From: Pseudomonas gingeri
Lineage (GTDB): Bacteria > Pseudomonadota > Gammaproteobacteria > Pseudomonadales > Pseudomonadaceae
Assembly: GCF_013385425.1 (NCBI RefSeq)
Contig: NZ_JACAQA010000005.1
Location: 230,344-294,343 of the forward strand
DNA: 64,000 bases
Direction of reading: 5' to 3'
How positions within the stretch are numbered: position 1 is the first letter of the stretch; every line of letters begins with the position of its first letter. Shown here one piece after another: positions 43,483-52,713 of this stretch. The position numbers were made by a program, and so were the translations under genes. The notes under the pieces are model-generated. The model saw nothing but the letters and a program-made list of their open reading frames with translations, had not been told where the DNA came from and did no database searches.

Positions 43483-44112
43483 ATGCCCATTACCCAGCAG
43501 CAATTGCTGCAGATCCTCCCGAACGCCGGCGACCAAGCCGGCGTTTTTGTGCCTGCGCTCAACACAGCGATGAATGATTACCAGATCGTCACCACGCAGC
43601 GCGTTGCAGCGTTCCTGGCGCAAACCGGTCACGAGTCAGGCCAACTGCAGTCGGTGGTCGAGAACCTGAACTATGGCGCGCAGGCCCTGCTCGCCACTTG
43701 GCCAAACCGGTTTACTCCGGACCTGGCCGCGCAGGTCGCCCGGCAGCCGGAGCAGATCGCGAACATCGTCTATGCATCGCGTATGGATAACGGCGATGAG
43801 TCGTCCGGTGACGGCTGGAACTATCGCGGTCGTGGGCTGATCCAGATCACCGGTCGCAGCAACTATCGCCAATGCAGTCTCGGGCTGTTCGGCGACGAAC
43901 GTCTGTTGCAGCAACCGGAACTGCTGGAACAACCGCAATGGGCCGCCGAGTCGGCGGCCTGGTTCTGGGAGCAGCAAGGGTTGAACGCACTGGCCGACGC
44001 CGATCAGTTCAACAGCATCACCCGCAAGATCAACGGCGGCCTGAACGGCCTCGAGGATCGACTGCAAATCTGGGCCCGGGCGAGGGCGGTGCTATGCGCC
44101 TCCTCGACCTGA
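43483..44112 (+). CDS. GH19 endolysin (chitinase-like lysozyme)
   Basis: 209 residues of the glycoside hydrolase 19 family. The catalytic Glu is in LAQTGHESGQLQSV, and NIVYASRMDNGDESSGDGWNYRGRGLIQITGRSNY is the family signature. It cuts the glycan backbone of peptidoglycan to release tailocins once the holin opens the membrane. No signal peptide is visible, so it depends on the holin. GGAG precedes the ATG. Confidence 0.92.
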   Translation: MPITQQQLLQILPNAGDQAGVFVPALNTAMNDYQIVTTQRVAAFLAQTGHESGQLQSVVENLNYGAQALLATWPNRFTPDLAAQVARQPEQIANIVYASRMDNGDESSGDGWNYRGRGLIQITGRSNYRQCSLGLFGDERLLQQPELLEQPQWAAESAAWFWEQQGLNALADADQFNSITRKINGGLNGLEDRLQIWARARAVLCASST

Positions 44113-44630
44113 TCCCGGCGCCCTGGCGCCTGGGTGTTGTCGTCGCATTGCTGGCCTTGTTGGCCGGCGCTGCGGCGGCTGGCGCCTGGCATATTCAAGA
44201 CTGGCGCTACGGCCAGCAACTGGAGCACCTAGCCCGGTTGCAGGCCGACACGCTCAACCGGATTTCCCTCGCCGCGGCCGCGCAACAGCGGGCCGAGCAG
44301 GACAAACGCCTGGCCCTGGAGCAACGGCTCCAGGCCAGCGACCAAACCCATTCCAAGGAGCTGAACGATGTGCAACAGGATCAAGCTCGCCTGCGTGATC
44401 GTATTGCCACTGCTGATCTGCGGCTGTCAGTCCTCCTCGACGCCAACGATCCTGCCAGTGGCTGCGACGTGCCAGCCGCCACCGCCGCCGGCGGCGTGGT
44501 TCATGCAGCCACAAGAGCCCGACTTGACCCGGCGCATGCTCAACGAATTATCGCCATCACCGACGACGGCGACCGCGCCCTGATTGCCTTGAAGGCCTGT
44601 CAGGCGTATGCCGGGGCGGTCTCTCACTGA
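44094..44630 (+). CDS. Inner-membrane spanin Rz-like
   Basis: 178 residues. One N-terminal membrane helix (residues about 12-32, LGVVVALLALLAGAAAAGAW) followed by a long coiled-coil periplasmic domain (residues about 50-115), the Rz plan. It joins the Rz1 lipoprotein nested in the +1 frame inside it to span the periplasm and fuse the outer membrane during lysis. It overlaps the endolysin gene by 19 bases. Confidence 0.82.
   Translation: MRLLDLIPAPWRLGVVVALLALLAGAAAAGAWHIQDWRYGQQLEHLARLQADTLNRISLAAAAQQRAEQDKRLALEQRLQASDQTHSKELNDVQQDQARLRDRIATADLRLSVLLDANDPASGCDVPAATAAGGVVHAATRARLDPAHAQRIIAITDDGDRALIALKACQAYAGAVSH
44368..44583 (+). CDS. Nested outer-membrane spanin lipoprotein Rz1-like
   Basis: 71 residues in a different frame within the Rz-like gene. 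Signal peptide with lipobox LPLLICGC (Cys20 lipidated), then a proline-rich segment CQPPPPPAAWF, the pattern of Rz1 o-spanins embedded in Rz genes. It should be attached to the outer membrane and pair with Rz. ATG lies in a normal ribosomal context within the Rz frame. Confidence 0.85.
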   Translation: MCNRIKLACVIVLPLLICGCQSSSTPTILPVAATCQPPPPPAAWFMQPQEPDLTRRMLNELSPSPTTATAP

Positions 44631-44719
44631 CATCCGGATGCAATGTTGTGTCTTGAAAGCGCGATCCGCTCGTGTAGGGTGTTCATTTTGACCCAATACT
44701 GATTGGCCAGCTTCGCTCC

Positions 44720-44823
44720 CCTGTAGGAGCGAGCTTGCTCGCGATGGTCGTCAACGATAACGCGGGGGACCTGATACCCCGCTGTGCCTGGGCTACCATC
44801 GCGAGCAAGCTCGCTCCTACAGG
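44720..44823. repeat. Perfect 28-bp inverted repeat, REP type
   Basis: Arms CCTGTAGGAGCGAGCTTGCT... and the exact complement, separated by 48 bases that include a CGGGG/CCCCG stem. It lies at the right edge of the tailocin between the spanin and pncC genes. A different sequence family from the CGGAGC-type doublets at 768, 39061 and 56082. Confidence 0.85.
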
Positions 44824-44852
44824 GGGGAGGGCCGCCTCACCTGGAGAGGAAC

Positions 44853-45353
44853 ATGGACGAAATCACCCGGCTTGCCGCTGAACTCGGCAAGTGCTTGCAG
44901 ACGCTCAAGACCGATGTCACCACCGCCGAGTCCTGTACCGGCGGCGGCATCGCCGAGGCGATCACCCGGATTCCCGGCAGCTCGGCCTGGTTCGAGGCCG
45001 GCTATGTCACCTACTCCAACCGGCAGAAGAGCCTTCAACTGAAGGTGCCGGAGGCCTTGTTCGATCAGGTCGGTGCCGTCAGCCGGGAAGTGGTCGAAGC
45101 CATGGTCCGGGGGGCCCAGGCCCACAGCAACGCGCGCTACGCCGTGGCGGTCAGCGGCGTGGCCGGGCCGGATGGCGGCTCCGCCGAGAAACCCGTGGGT
45201 ACCGTCTGGCTGGCCTGGGGCTGTGGTGACGACGTCAGCGCCGAACGCCGGCACTTTCCCGGCGACCGCGACGCCGTCCGTCGACAGACGGTGCAGGCCG
45301 CCCTGGAAGGCCTGTTACGACGGGCGGAAGCAGAAATCGCAAATCAGGGGTAG
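44853..45353 (+). CDS. pncC: Nicotinamide-nucleotide amidase PncC (CinA C-terminal domain)
   Basis: 166 residues. The motif [22 protein letters not shown] and the later [20 protein letters not shown] are the CinA C-terminal domain. It deamidates nicotinamide mononucleotide to nicotinic acid mononucleotide in NAD recycling. Only this domain is present, as usual in Pseudomonas. GAGAGGA precedes the ATG. This gene marks the right core flank of the tailocin, with recA 84 bases on. Confidence 0.92.
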   Translation: MDEITRLAAELGKCLQTLKTDVTTAESCTGGGIAEAITRIPGSSAWFEAGYVTYSNRQKSLQLKVPEALFDQVGAVSREVVEAMVRGAQAHSNARYAVAVSGVAGPDGGSAEKPVGTVWLAWGCGDDVSAERRHFPGDRDAVRRQTVQAALEGLLRRAEAEIANQG

Positions 45354-45380
45354 GCGATCCGCCAACGCTGTGGAATAATA

Positions 45381-45396
45381 CTGGCTACTTATACAG
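45381..45396 (+). promoter_or_regulatory. LexA (SOS) box upstream of recA
   Basis: CTGGCTACTTATACAG matches CTG-N10-CAG, 41 bases before the recA ATG. It resembles the box upstream of dinB. Confidence 0.88.
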
Positions 45397-45436
45397 GTGT
45401 TGGCCGTCAGGCCTTATTGATTACGTGAGGACTTTA

Positions 45437-46501
45437 ATGGACGACAACAAGAAGAAAGCCTTGGCTGCGGCCTTGGGTCAGATCGAACGTCAATTCGGCA
45501 AGGGTGCCGTCATGCGGATGGGCGATCATGACCGTCAGGCGATTCCTTCGATCTCCACCGGTTCCCTGGGCCTGGACATCGCGCTGGGCATCGGCGGTCT
45601 GCCGAAAGGCCGTATCGTAGAGATCTACGGTCCGGAATCCTCGGGTAAGACCACCCTGACGCTTTCCGTCATCGCCCAGGCGCAAAAAGCCGGTGCAACG
45701 TGTGCCTTCGTCGACGCCGAACACGCCCTGGACCCTGAGTACGCCGGCAAGCTGGGCGTCAATGTCGACGACCTGCTGGTGTCCCAGCCGGACACTGGCG
45801 AGCAGGCCCTGGAAATCACCGACATGCTGGTGCGCTCCAACGCCGTTGACGTGATCATCGTCGACTCCGTGGCCGCCCTGGTGCCAAAAGCGGAAATCGA
45901 AGGCGAAATGGGCGACATGCACGTCGGCCTGCAAGCCCGCCTGATGTCCCAGGCTCTGCGCAAGATCACCGGCAACATCAAGAACGCCAACTGCCTGGTG
46001 ATCTTCATCAACCAGATCCGCATGAAGATCGGCGTGATGTTCGGCAGCCCGGAAACCACCACCGGTGGTAACGCGCTGAAGTTCTACGCCTCGGTGCGCC
46101 TGGACATCCGCCGTACCGGCGCGGTGAAGGAAGGCGACGAAGTGGTCGGCAGCGAAACCCGCGTCAAGGTCGTGAAGAACAAGGTGGCTTCACCGTTCCG
46201 TCAGGCCGAGTTCCAGATTCTTTACGGCAAGGGCATCTACCTCAATGGCGAGATGATCGACCTGGGCGTGCTGCACGGTTTCGTCGAGAAGTCCGGTGCC
46301 TGGTACAGCTATAACGGCAGCAAGATCGGTCAGGGCAAGGCCAACTCGGCCAAGTTCCTGGCGGATAACCCGGAAATCGCCGCGACCCTCGAGAAGCAAC
46401 TGCGTGACAAGCTGCTGACTCCAGGCGTAGACACCAAGGCCAACTCCGGTGCGGCCGCTGTCGTCGCAACCGAAGACGACTTGGCTGACGCTGATCTCTG
46501 A
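45437..46501 (+). CDS. recA: Recombinase RecA
   Basis: 354 residues. Walker [11 protein letters not shown]1/L2 DNA-binding loops ([29 protein letters not shown]) and an acidic C-terminus. It drives homologous strand exchange and, as the nucleoprotein filament, stimulates cleavage of LexA and probably of the tailocin repressor upstream. The ATG after GAGG was chosen; an upstream in-frame GTG at 45425 is in the site itself. Confidence 0.99.
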   Translation: MDDNKKKALAAALGQIERQFGKGAVMRMGDHDRQAIPSISTGSLGLDIALGIGGLPKGRIVEIYGPESSGKTTLTLSVIAQAQKAGATCAFVDAEHALDPEYAGKLGVNVDDLLVSQPDTGEQALEITDMLVRSNAVDVIIVDSVAALVPKAEIEGEMGDMHVGLQARLMSQALRKITGNIKNANCLVIFINQIRMKIGVMFGSPETTTGGNALKFYASVRLDIRRTGAVKEGDEVVGSETRVKVVKNKVASPFRQAEFQILYGKGIYLNGEMIDLGVLHGFVEKSGAWYSYNGSKIGQGKANSAKFLADNPEIAATLEKQLRDKLLTPGVDTKANSGAAAVVATEDDLADADL

Positions 46502-46509
46502 GTAAAACG

Positions 46510-46977
46510 ATGACTGCCGTACTGGATACCCCGGTCGCCGTACGGCGCACTGCCATGGACCTGCTCGCGCGACGCGAGCACGGTCGAGTCGAGCTGACGC
46601 GTAAACTGCGTCAGCGCGGCGCCTCCCCTGAAATGATCGACACCGAACTCGACCGCTTGACGGAAGAGGGGCTGCTGTCCGAATCCCGTTACCTCGAAAG
46701 CTTCGTGTCCTACCGTGCCCGTTCCGGCTACGGCCCTTTGCGTATTCGCGAGGAGTTGAGCCAGCGTGGTCTGCAACGTGCCGACATCGAGTTGGCCCTG
46801 CGTGAAAGCGGTTTCGACTGGCAAGCCCAGCTGGAAGACACCTGGCGCCGAAAGTTCGCCGGGCATTTGCCCACCGACGCCCGTGAGCGTGCCCAACAGG
46901 GACGCTTCCTGAGTTATCGGGGTTATTCCATGGAGATGATCGGCCGCCTGTTCAGCGGCCGAGGGCTGGATGACTGA
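46510..46977 (+). CDS. recX: RecA regulator RecX
   Basis: 155 residues made of repeated three-helix modules ([20 protein letters not shown], then [16 protein letters not shown], then [25 protein letters not shown]). RecX binds the RecA filament and limits its growth. It is nine bases from recA and so in the same operon. Confidence 0.95.
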   Translation: MTAVLDTPVAVRRTAMDLLARREHGRVELTRKLRQRGASPEMIDTELDRLTEEGLLSESRYLESFVSYRARSGYGPLRIREELSQRGLQRADIELALRESGFDWQAQLEDTWRRKFAGHLPTDARERAQQGRFLSYRGYSMEMIGRLFSGRGLDD

Positions 46978-46990
46978 GGCTGGGTGGTAA

Positions 46991-48106
46991 TCACGTCGCC
47001 TTGATCGGCTCGCGCGCGTGCTCCTGTGCCGGCGCCTTGGCCTTGCTCCAGTTTTCCGTCCGGTTGATAAAGTCCACCAGCTCCCGCAAGCGCCCCTGGT
47101 CCCGAGCCGTGAAGGCGAACGACAAGCGCGTCAGGTGACTGAACTGGGGTTCATCGTGTTCCGGTTCGCTGCAGGGGCCCTGATAGAAGTACCCGCTGAG
47201 GCACAGGTCGGCAAAGTCCTTTTGCATCTGCGCCATCGCGCGGTCGTTGAGCGGATGATTCATGCGGATCACGAACTGCTTCTTCAACCAGCGGCTGGAG
47301 TGGAAGTTGCTGTAGAACTGCTTGATCTCTTCCACGGCCTCGTCGGCACTGTAGACCAGGCGCATCAGCTTGAGGTCGGCAGGCAGGATGTAGTGATTGG
47401 CCTCCAGCTGATTGCGGATAAAGTCCAGCGCGCCTTGCCAGAAGCCGCCCCCAGGGGCATCCAGCAGAATTACCGGGACCAGCGGGCTTTTTCCGGTCTG
47501 GATCAGTGTCAGTACTTCCAGGGCTTCATCAAGGGTGCCAAAGCCGCCGGGGCAGAGCACCAGTGCATCGGCTTCCTTGACGAAGAACAGTTTGCGGGTG
47601 AAGAAGAAGTGGAAGGACAGCAGGTTGTGCGTGCCGTTAACGGTTGCATTGGCATGTTGTTCGAAGGGCAGGGTGATATTGAACCCGAGGCTGTGTTCCA
47701 GGCCGGCACCTTCGTGGGCCGCAGCCATGATGCCACCGCCGCCGCCCGTGATGACCATCAGGTTGGACTGGGCCAGCGCGGTCCCCAGGGCGCGGGCCTG
47801 GGCATAGAGTGGGTGTTCGGTGGGCGTTCGCGCCGAGCCGAACACGGTGACCTTGCGCCGGCCCTTGAACTGGTCGAGTACGCGAAAGGCGTTCTCCAGT
47901 TCACGCAGGGTCTGCAGGACTATCTTGGCATTCCAGCGGTTGCGGTCATCCTGGGCCATGCGCAGGACGGTCAGCATCATGTCGCGGTAAAGCTCAAGGT
48001 TCGGACTGTTGGGAGCAACCTGGTCGAGTTGCTCTTCGATCCGGCTGAGGTCGATCCCATTGTTCTGGAAATGACGGGACAGCAAGTCATTCGGTTGGTA
48101 AGGCAT
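46991..48106 (-). CDS. LOG family (TIGR00730) nucleotide-metabolising protein
   Basis: 371 residues. The Rossmann motif VFGSARTPTEHPLYAQA, VITGGGGGIMAAAHEGA and the PGGFGTLDEALEVLTLIQTGK signature define the lysine-decarboxylase-like/LOG family, whose characterised members are phosphoribohydrolases releasing free bases from nucleoside monophosphates. The extra N- and C-terminal regions of about 80 and 90 residues make this a long form; its exact substrate is unknown. It is convergent with recX. Confidence 0.85.
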   Translation of the reverse strand: MPYQPNDLLSRHFQNNGIDLSRIEEQLDQVAPNSPNLELYRDMMLTVLRMAQDDRNRWNAKIVLQTLRELENAFRVLDQFKGRRKVTVFGSARTPTEHPLYAQARALGTALAQSNLMVITGGGGGIMAAAHEGAGLEHSLGFNITLPFEQHANATVNGTHNLLSFHFFFTRKLFFVKEADALVLCPGGFGTLDEALEVLTLIQTGKSPLVPVILLDAPGGGFWQGALDFIRNQLEANHYILPADLKLMRLVYSADEAVEEIKQFYSNFHSSRWLKKQFVIRMNHPLNDRAMAQMQKDFADLCLSGYFYQGPCSEPEHDEPQFSHLTRLSFAFTARDQGRLRELVDFINRTENWSKAKAPAQEHAREPIKAT

Positions 48107-48347
48107 TCAACGTCTCCTTCTGCACGGAACCCTTGGCTTGGCCGAAAGAAAAGTTCGCCAAGGCCGCGTCACTGCATGTGTCGCATGTGTGCCATGTCGA
48201 TTTGATGATGAGCCTGTAAAGTCATGTCTGGCAACCGCTTATTGCCTCTTTGCAAAGGACTTTAGCAGCTTGTCAGTGGCGTTGCGCGCAGGCGCGGGGG
48301 TGAAACGGCGCGCCGAAGATGAACGGCGGCGCGCGATATGGCAGGGG

Positions 48348-48776
48348 TTACTTTTTCTTCTTCACCGGGGTTTCCGTCGGGCAGTCGCTTTCCACGAAAC
48401 GGGCGGAGGCCACAGGACGGTTGGTCTTGTTCTCGGTGAACTCGTAACGCATGACCGCGCCCTTGGCCATCAATTTGCGGTAGTTGGCGTTACGGCACAC
48501 GCTGGCCCCCAGTTGCAGGTAAACCGCCTTGGCGTTATCGCGCATATTTTGCGCGTAATCGGCCTGGACGCTCAGGTGGTCGATCAGTTCGGCGCCTTCA
48601 ACGGTGTAGCCGACGTCAAGGATGTTCTCGTCGATCTCACGGGGCAGGCCTTCGTTGCTCTGCTCGGCCACGTCCTTGAGCATCTTGTTCAGTTCGAAAT
48701 CCTTCAGCGACGCTGCCTGGGCACTGAAGGGCAGGGCCAGCAAAAGGGCCAGGGACGGTACGATAAGGCGCAGCAT
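48348..48776 (-). CDS. PA3611-like exported protein
   Basis: 142 residues with a signal peptide MLRLIVPSLALLLALPFSAQA. The mature domain contains VGYTVEGAELIDHLSVQADY and a Lys-rich end, and matches the PA3611-like family described as quorum-sensing-regulated virulence factor in P. aeruginosa, a secreted protein of unknown mechanism. The start was moved inward from an upstream in-frame ATG because GGAGAG lies close before it and the signal peptide begins there. Confidence 0.78.
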   Translation of the reverse strand: MLRLIVPSLALLLALPFSAQAASLKDFELNKMLKDVAEQSNEGLPREIDENILDVGYTVEGAELIDHLSVQADYAQNMRDNAKAVYLQLGASVCRNANYRKLMAKGAVMRYEFTENKTNRPVASARFVESDCPTETPVKKKK

Positions 48777-49004
48777 GCAACTCTCCTGATTCGGTAACTG
48801 GTGCTTCGACCCGTTACCGGGGCGTGCGTTCAGTGGTCGCGAAGTATAGAGGGCGGTTGTAGGCCCTACTAGGGCGCGACTGACGGAAATGTCGACGGAT
48901 GAGCGCTCAAACCTCGCCGGGCTCTCTGGTAAACTCCGCGCACTTTTGCCCTTGCGAGTCGTATTGTTCGTGTTCAGCCCTTCCTCCCGCCGACTTTCTT
49001 CACG

Positions 49005-49715
49005 ATGAGCCACGCCGTATCCCGTTTACGTGCCGAGCGCCTGGCCCGTGCCAAAACACCCTTCCTCGCGCGCGGCTCACGCGCCGAGCGTTGCCCGGGC
49101 TGCCGTGTGATTCCTCAGTATTGCCTGTGCGCCTGGCGCCCCAGGGTGGCGTCGAATTCCGCCATGTGCCTGCTGATGCACGACGTCGAACCGATGAAAC
49201 CGAGCAATACCGGCTGGCTGATCGCCGATGTGATCGCCGACACCAGCGCCTTCAGTTGGTCGCGGACCGAAGTCGATCCGCAACTGCTGGCCCTGTTGGA
49301 CGATCCGCAGTGGCAGCCGTTTATCGTATTCCCGGGGGAGTTCGTGGCGCCGGAACGGGTGGTGACGCAGGTACAGCCGGCACCCGGCAAGCGCCCGCTG
49401 TTCATCCTGCTGGATGCGACCTGGACCGAGGCGCGCAAGATGTTTCGCAAGAGCCCTTATCTGGAGCGTTTTCCGGTGTTGAGCCTGGAATCCGAACAGT
49501 TGTCCCGCTACAAATTGCGTCGTTCCAAACGCGATGATCATTTCTGTACCGCGGAAGTGGCGGCCCTGTGCCTGGAACTGGCCGGGGACACCCGTGCGGC
49601 CCAGGGGCTGGACGCGTTACTGGACGTGTTTACCGCGCACTACCTGGGCGCCAAGTTTCAGCTGCCGATCAACACTGAAGACGAAGCCCACGAGCATCTG
49701 AAGACTTTCCTGTAA
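49005..49715 (+). CDS. tapT: tRNA-uridine aminocarboxypropyltransferase (DTW domain)
   Basis: 236 residues. Early Cys-rich segment RAERCPGCRVIPQYCLCAW, then the DTW motif in LLDATWTEARKMFRKS and RRSKRDDHFCTAEVAA. These are the DTW domain of TapT/YfiP, which adds the 3-amino-3-carboxypropyl group of SAM to U47 of tRNA. Cytoplasmic. It is followed 54 bases on by erdR. Confidence 0.88.
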   Translation: MSHAVSRLRAERLARAKTPFLARGSRAERCPGCRVIPQYCLCAWRPRVASNSAMCLLMHDVEPMKPSNTGWLIADVIADTSAFSWSRTEVDPQLLALLDDPQWQPFIVFPGEFVAPERVVTQVQPAPGKRPLFILLDATWTEARKMFRKSPYLERFPVLSLESEQLSRYKLRRSKRDDHFCTAEVAALCLELAGDTRAAQGLDALLDVFTAHYLGAKFQLPINTEDEAHEHLKTFL

Positions 49716-49769
49716 TCTAATGGACGCACAGCGTCGAGCCTGACGCATAAAAACAGGATCATTGGAAAA

Positions 49770-50420
49770 ATGACCACGTACGACATCTTGATTGCCGACG
49801 ACCATCCTCTTTTTCGCAGCGCCTTGCATCAGGCGCTGACCCTGGGCCTGGGGCCCGATGTACGCCTGGTGGAAGTGGCCAGCATTGCCGAGCTGGAAAC
49901 CCGCCTCACCGAAAAAGCCGACTGGGACCTGGTCCTGCTCGACCTGAACATGCCGGGCGCCTACGGCTTCTCCGGCCTGGTGCTGCTGCGCGGGCAATAC
50001 CCGCAGATTCCGGTGGTGATGGTTTCGGCCCAGGAAGAAGCCTCGGTGGTGGTACGCTCCCGTGAGTTCGGCGCCAGCGGCTTTATCCCCAAGTCCAGTT
50101 CCCTGGAAGTGATCCAGCAAGCGGTGCGCAGTGTCCTCGATGGCGATGTCTGGTGGCCGCCCCAGGCATTCGAAGCCGTCAGCGTGTCCGCCGAGGCCAA
50201 GGCCGCCAGTGCCGGCCTGGCCAGTCTGACACCCCAGCAGTTCCGGGTGTTGACCATGGTCTGTGAAGGTTTGTTGAATAAACAGATTGCCTACGAGCTG
50301 AGCGTTTCGGAGGCGACCATCAAGGCCCACGTCACGGCGATCTTCCGCAAGCTGGGGGTGCGCACCCGGACCCAGGCCGCACTGCTGCTGCAACAACTTG
50401 AGTCAATTTCGAGCCAGTAG
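49770..50420 (+). CDS. erdR: LuxR-family response regulator ErdR
   Basis: 216 residues. Receiver domain with Asp58 (DLVLLDLNMPGA) and a C-terminal NarL/LuxR helix-turn-helix (LTPQQFRVLTMVCEGLLNKQIAYELSVSEATIKAHV). It matches PA3604 ErdR, a regulator of ethanol oxidation and acetyl-CoA synthetase; the next gene, dgkA, is in the same order as in P. aeruginosa. The sensor kinase is encoded elsewhere. Confidence 0.85.
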   Translation: MTTYDILIADDHPLFRSALHQALTLGLGPDVRLVEVASIAELETRLTEKADWDLVLLDLNMPGAYGFSGLVLLRGQYPQIPVVMVSAQEEASVVVRSREFGASGFIPKSSSLEVIQQAVRSVLDGDVWWPPQAFEAVSVSAEAKAASAGLASLTPQQFRVLTMVCEGLLNKQIAYELSVSEATIKAHVTAIFRKLGVRTRTQAALLLQQLESISSQ

Positions 50421-50494
50421 GCGTGGGTTCTTTCATCTTTGTTTGACGTCGGTTGAGTTAGTTTTCCTACTCCACTTCACGTAGTTGCTTACCT

Positions 50495-50860
50495 ATGCCG
50501 TCGCCCTTCAAAGGTCAAACCGGTTTTAAACGCATGCTCAACGCGGTGGGCTACTCTTTCGATGGCTTACGTGCGGCCTTTACCGGCGAAGCGGCTTTTC
50601 GTCAGTTAGTCTGGCTTAACGTGGTGTTGATCCCGCTGACGTTCCTGTTCCACGTCAGTCGGGTCGAGCGCGCGGTGTTGATTGCCGTGTGCCTGCTGGC
50701 GCTGATCGTCGAATTGCTCAATTCGGCGGTCGAAGCGGCCATTGACCGCATTTCCCTCGATCGTCACCCCTTGTCCAAGAATGCCAAGGACATGGGCAGT
50801 GCCGCGCAATTCGTGGCCTTGAGCATGATCGCCCTGGTCTGGGCGGTGATTCTGCTTTAA
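50495..50860 (+). CDS. dgkA: Diacylglycerol kinase DgkA
   Basis: 121 residues, three membrane helices. The conserved VSRVERAVLIAVCLLALIVELLNSAVEAAIDRI segment carries the Glu and Asn residues of the active site at the membrane surface. It phosphorylates diacylglycerol to phosphatidic acid, recycling lipid from membrane-derived oligosaccharide synthesis. Full length for the family. Confidence 0.95.
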   Translation: MPSPFKGQTGFKRMLNAVGYSFDGLRAAFTGEAAFRQLVWLNVVLIPLTFLFHVSRVERAVLIAVCLLALIVELLNSAVEAAIDRISLDRHPLSKNAKDMGSAAQFVALSMIALVWAVILL

Positions 50861-50872
50861 GCGCCGGTAGCG

Positions 50873-51799
50873 TCAGGCAATGGTCGGCAGGACGATCTCA
50901 TCGCTGCGTTGAACCCCGGCGGTGAAGGAACGGCACAGTTCGAGGAATTCGCGCATGGCCGAGGTCTGGTACTTCTGCTTGTGCCAGATGAAATAGAACT
51001 GGCGCGCCAGGTCCAGGTCCGGGGTTTCCACCGGCACCAGGCTGCCACGGCGGAACGCATCGCGCAGGGCCAGACGCGAAATGCAGCCAATCCCCAGCCC
51101 CGACTCCACCGCACGCTTGATCGCTTCGGTATGCTCCAGCTCCAGGCGGATATTCAACGCGCTGCGATGATGACGCATGGCCTGGTCGAAGGTCAGGCGC
51201 GTGCCTGAGCCCTGTTCACGCAGGATCCAGGCCTCACGGGTCAGCTCTTCCAGGCTGGCCTGGCCACGCTGGGCCAGCGGGTGCTGGGGTGCGCAAAACA
51301 CCACCAGTTCGTCCTCGACCCAGGTTTGCACCTCGATGTCCGGGTGGCTGCAATCGCCTTCGATCAGACCCAGGTCAATTTCGTAGTGCGCGACCTGTTG
51401 CACAATATTGGCAGTGTTCTGCACATGCAGCTTGACCTGGCTTTCCGGGTGGATCTGCATGAAGCGGCCGATCAGCAGGGTTGCCAGGTAGTTGCCGATG
51501 GTCAGGGTAGCGCCCACCGCCAGCGAGCCGAAACCGGACTTGCCGTTGAGCAGGTCCTCGATTTCCTTGGCCTGGTCCAGCAGTGCCACGGCCTGGGGCA
51601 GCAGCTGTTTGCCCAGGGCGTTGAGGCTCAGGCGCTTGCCGGCACGGTCGAACAATTGACAGCTCGACTGGCGTTCCAGCTCGGTGATCGAGGTGCTCGC
51701 GGCGGATTGCGACAAGGCCAGCAGCCCGGCTGCCCGGGACACGCTTTCCTGCTGGGCGACGGCGACGAAGACCTGAAGTTGACGGAGAGTAAATCGCAT
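50873..51799 (-). CDS. finR: LysR-family regulator FinR
   Basis: 308 residues. N-terminal winged helix (MRFTLRQLQVFVAVAQQESVSRAAGLLALSQSAASTSI) and a C-terminal periplasmic-binding-like effector domain. It is divergent from fpr with a 122-base gap, the arrangement of FinR and ferredoxin-NADP reductase in P. putida, where FinR is needed for superoxide-stress induction of fpr. The paired arrangement supports the symbol. Confidence 0.86.
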   Translation of the reverse strand: MRFTLRQLQVFVAVAQQESVSRAAGLLALSQSAASTSITELERQSSCQLFDRAGKRLSLNALGKQLLPQAVALLDQAKEIEDLLNGKSGFGSLAVGATLTIGNYLATLLIGRFMQIHPESQVKLHVQNTANIVQQVAHYEIDLGLIEGDCSHPDIEVQTWVEDELVVFCAPQHPLAQRGQASLEELTREAWILREQGSGTRLTFDQAMRHHRSALNIRLELEHTEAIKRAVESGLGIGCISRLALRDAFRRGSLVPVETPDLDLARQFYFIWHKQKYQTSAMREFLELCRSFTAGVQRSDEIVLPTIA

Positions 51800-51921
51800 A
51801 TCTATATAACCGATAACCCTTATCTTGATAATTCAGTTAACAGATATTGTCGCCGCCATTAGAATGCTATGCAATCGCGCTAATTGACGGCGCAGGCCAC
51901 ATTTCCAGGAGCCCCATCCAA

Positions 51922-52701
51922 ATGAGCAACATGAATCACGAGCGTGTCCTCAGTGTTCACCACTGGAACGACACCCTGTTCAGCTTCAAGTGCACCCGCG
52001 ATCCGGGCCTGCGCTTTGAAAACGGTCAGTTCGTGATGATCGGCCTGCAGCAGCCAAACGGCCGACCACTGATGCGTGCTTATTCCATTGCCAGCCCGAA
52101 CTGGGAAGAGCATCTCGAATTCTTCAGCATCAAGGTGCCGGACGGTCCGTTGACCTCCCAGTTGCAGCACCTGAAGGAAGGCGACGAGATCATCATCAGC
52201 AAGAAACCTACGGGTACGCTGGTGCTTGACGACCTCAAGCCGGGCAAGCACCTGTACCTGCTCAGCACCGGTACTGGCCTCGCGCCCTTTATGAGCGTGA
52301 TCCAGGACCCGGAAACCTACGAGCGTTTCGAGAAGGTCATCCTGTGCCATGGTGTGCGCTACGTCAACGAAGTGGCCTACCGCGAGTTCATCACCGAGCA
52401 CCTGCCGCAGAACGAGTTCTTCGGCGAAGCCCTGCGTGAGAAGCTGATCTACTACCCTACCGTGACCCGCGAGCCGTTCGAGAACGAAGGCCGCCTGACC
52501 GACCTGATGCGCAGCGGCAAGCTGTTCCGTGACATCGGTCTGCCACCGATCAACCCGCAGGACGACCGCGCCATGCTGTGCGGCAGCCCGAGCATGCTCG
52601 ACGAAACCAGCGAAGTGCTCAACAGCTTCGGCCTGAAAGTCTCGCCGCGCATGCGTGAGCCGGGCGATTACCTGATCGAGCGCGCGTTCGTCGAAAAATA
52701 A
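51922..52701 (+). CDS. fpr: Ferredoxin--NADP reductase Fpr
   Basis: 259 residues. FAD-binding RAYSIASPNW and an NADP-binding GTGLAPFMSVIQDPE motif with C-terminal DYLIERAFVEK, typical of subclass I bacterial reductases. It transfers electrons between NADPH and ferredoxin or flavodoxin. The start MSNMNHERVLSV was used rather than an upstream in-frame ATG without a ribosome site. Likely regulated by FinR, encoded divergently. Confidence 0.95.
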   Translation: MSNMNHERVLSVHHWNDTLFSFKCTRDPGLRFENGQFVMIGLQQPNGRPLMRAYSIASPNWEEHLEFFSIKVPDGPLTSQLQHLKEGDEIIISKKPTGTLVLDDLKPGKHLYLLSTGTGLAPFMSVIQDPETYERFEKVILCHGVRYVNEVAYREFITEHLPQNEFFGEALREKLIYYPTVTREPFENEGRLTDLMRSGKLFRDIGLPPINPQDDRAMLCGSPSMLDETSEVLNSFGLKVSPRMREPGDYLIERAFVEK

Positions 52702-52713
52702 ACCTCGGTTTAT

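Noticed and set aside
29909..44630. Reading the island as an active prophage
   Set aside because: No integrase, excisionase, replication, terminase, portal or capsid gene and no attachment-site repeat was seen; the gene set is only tail, lysis and control.
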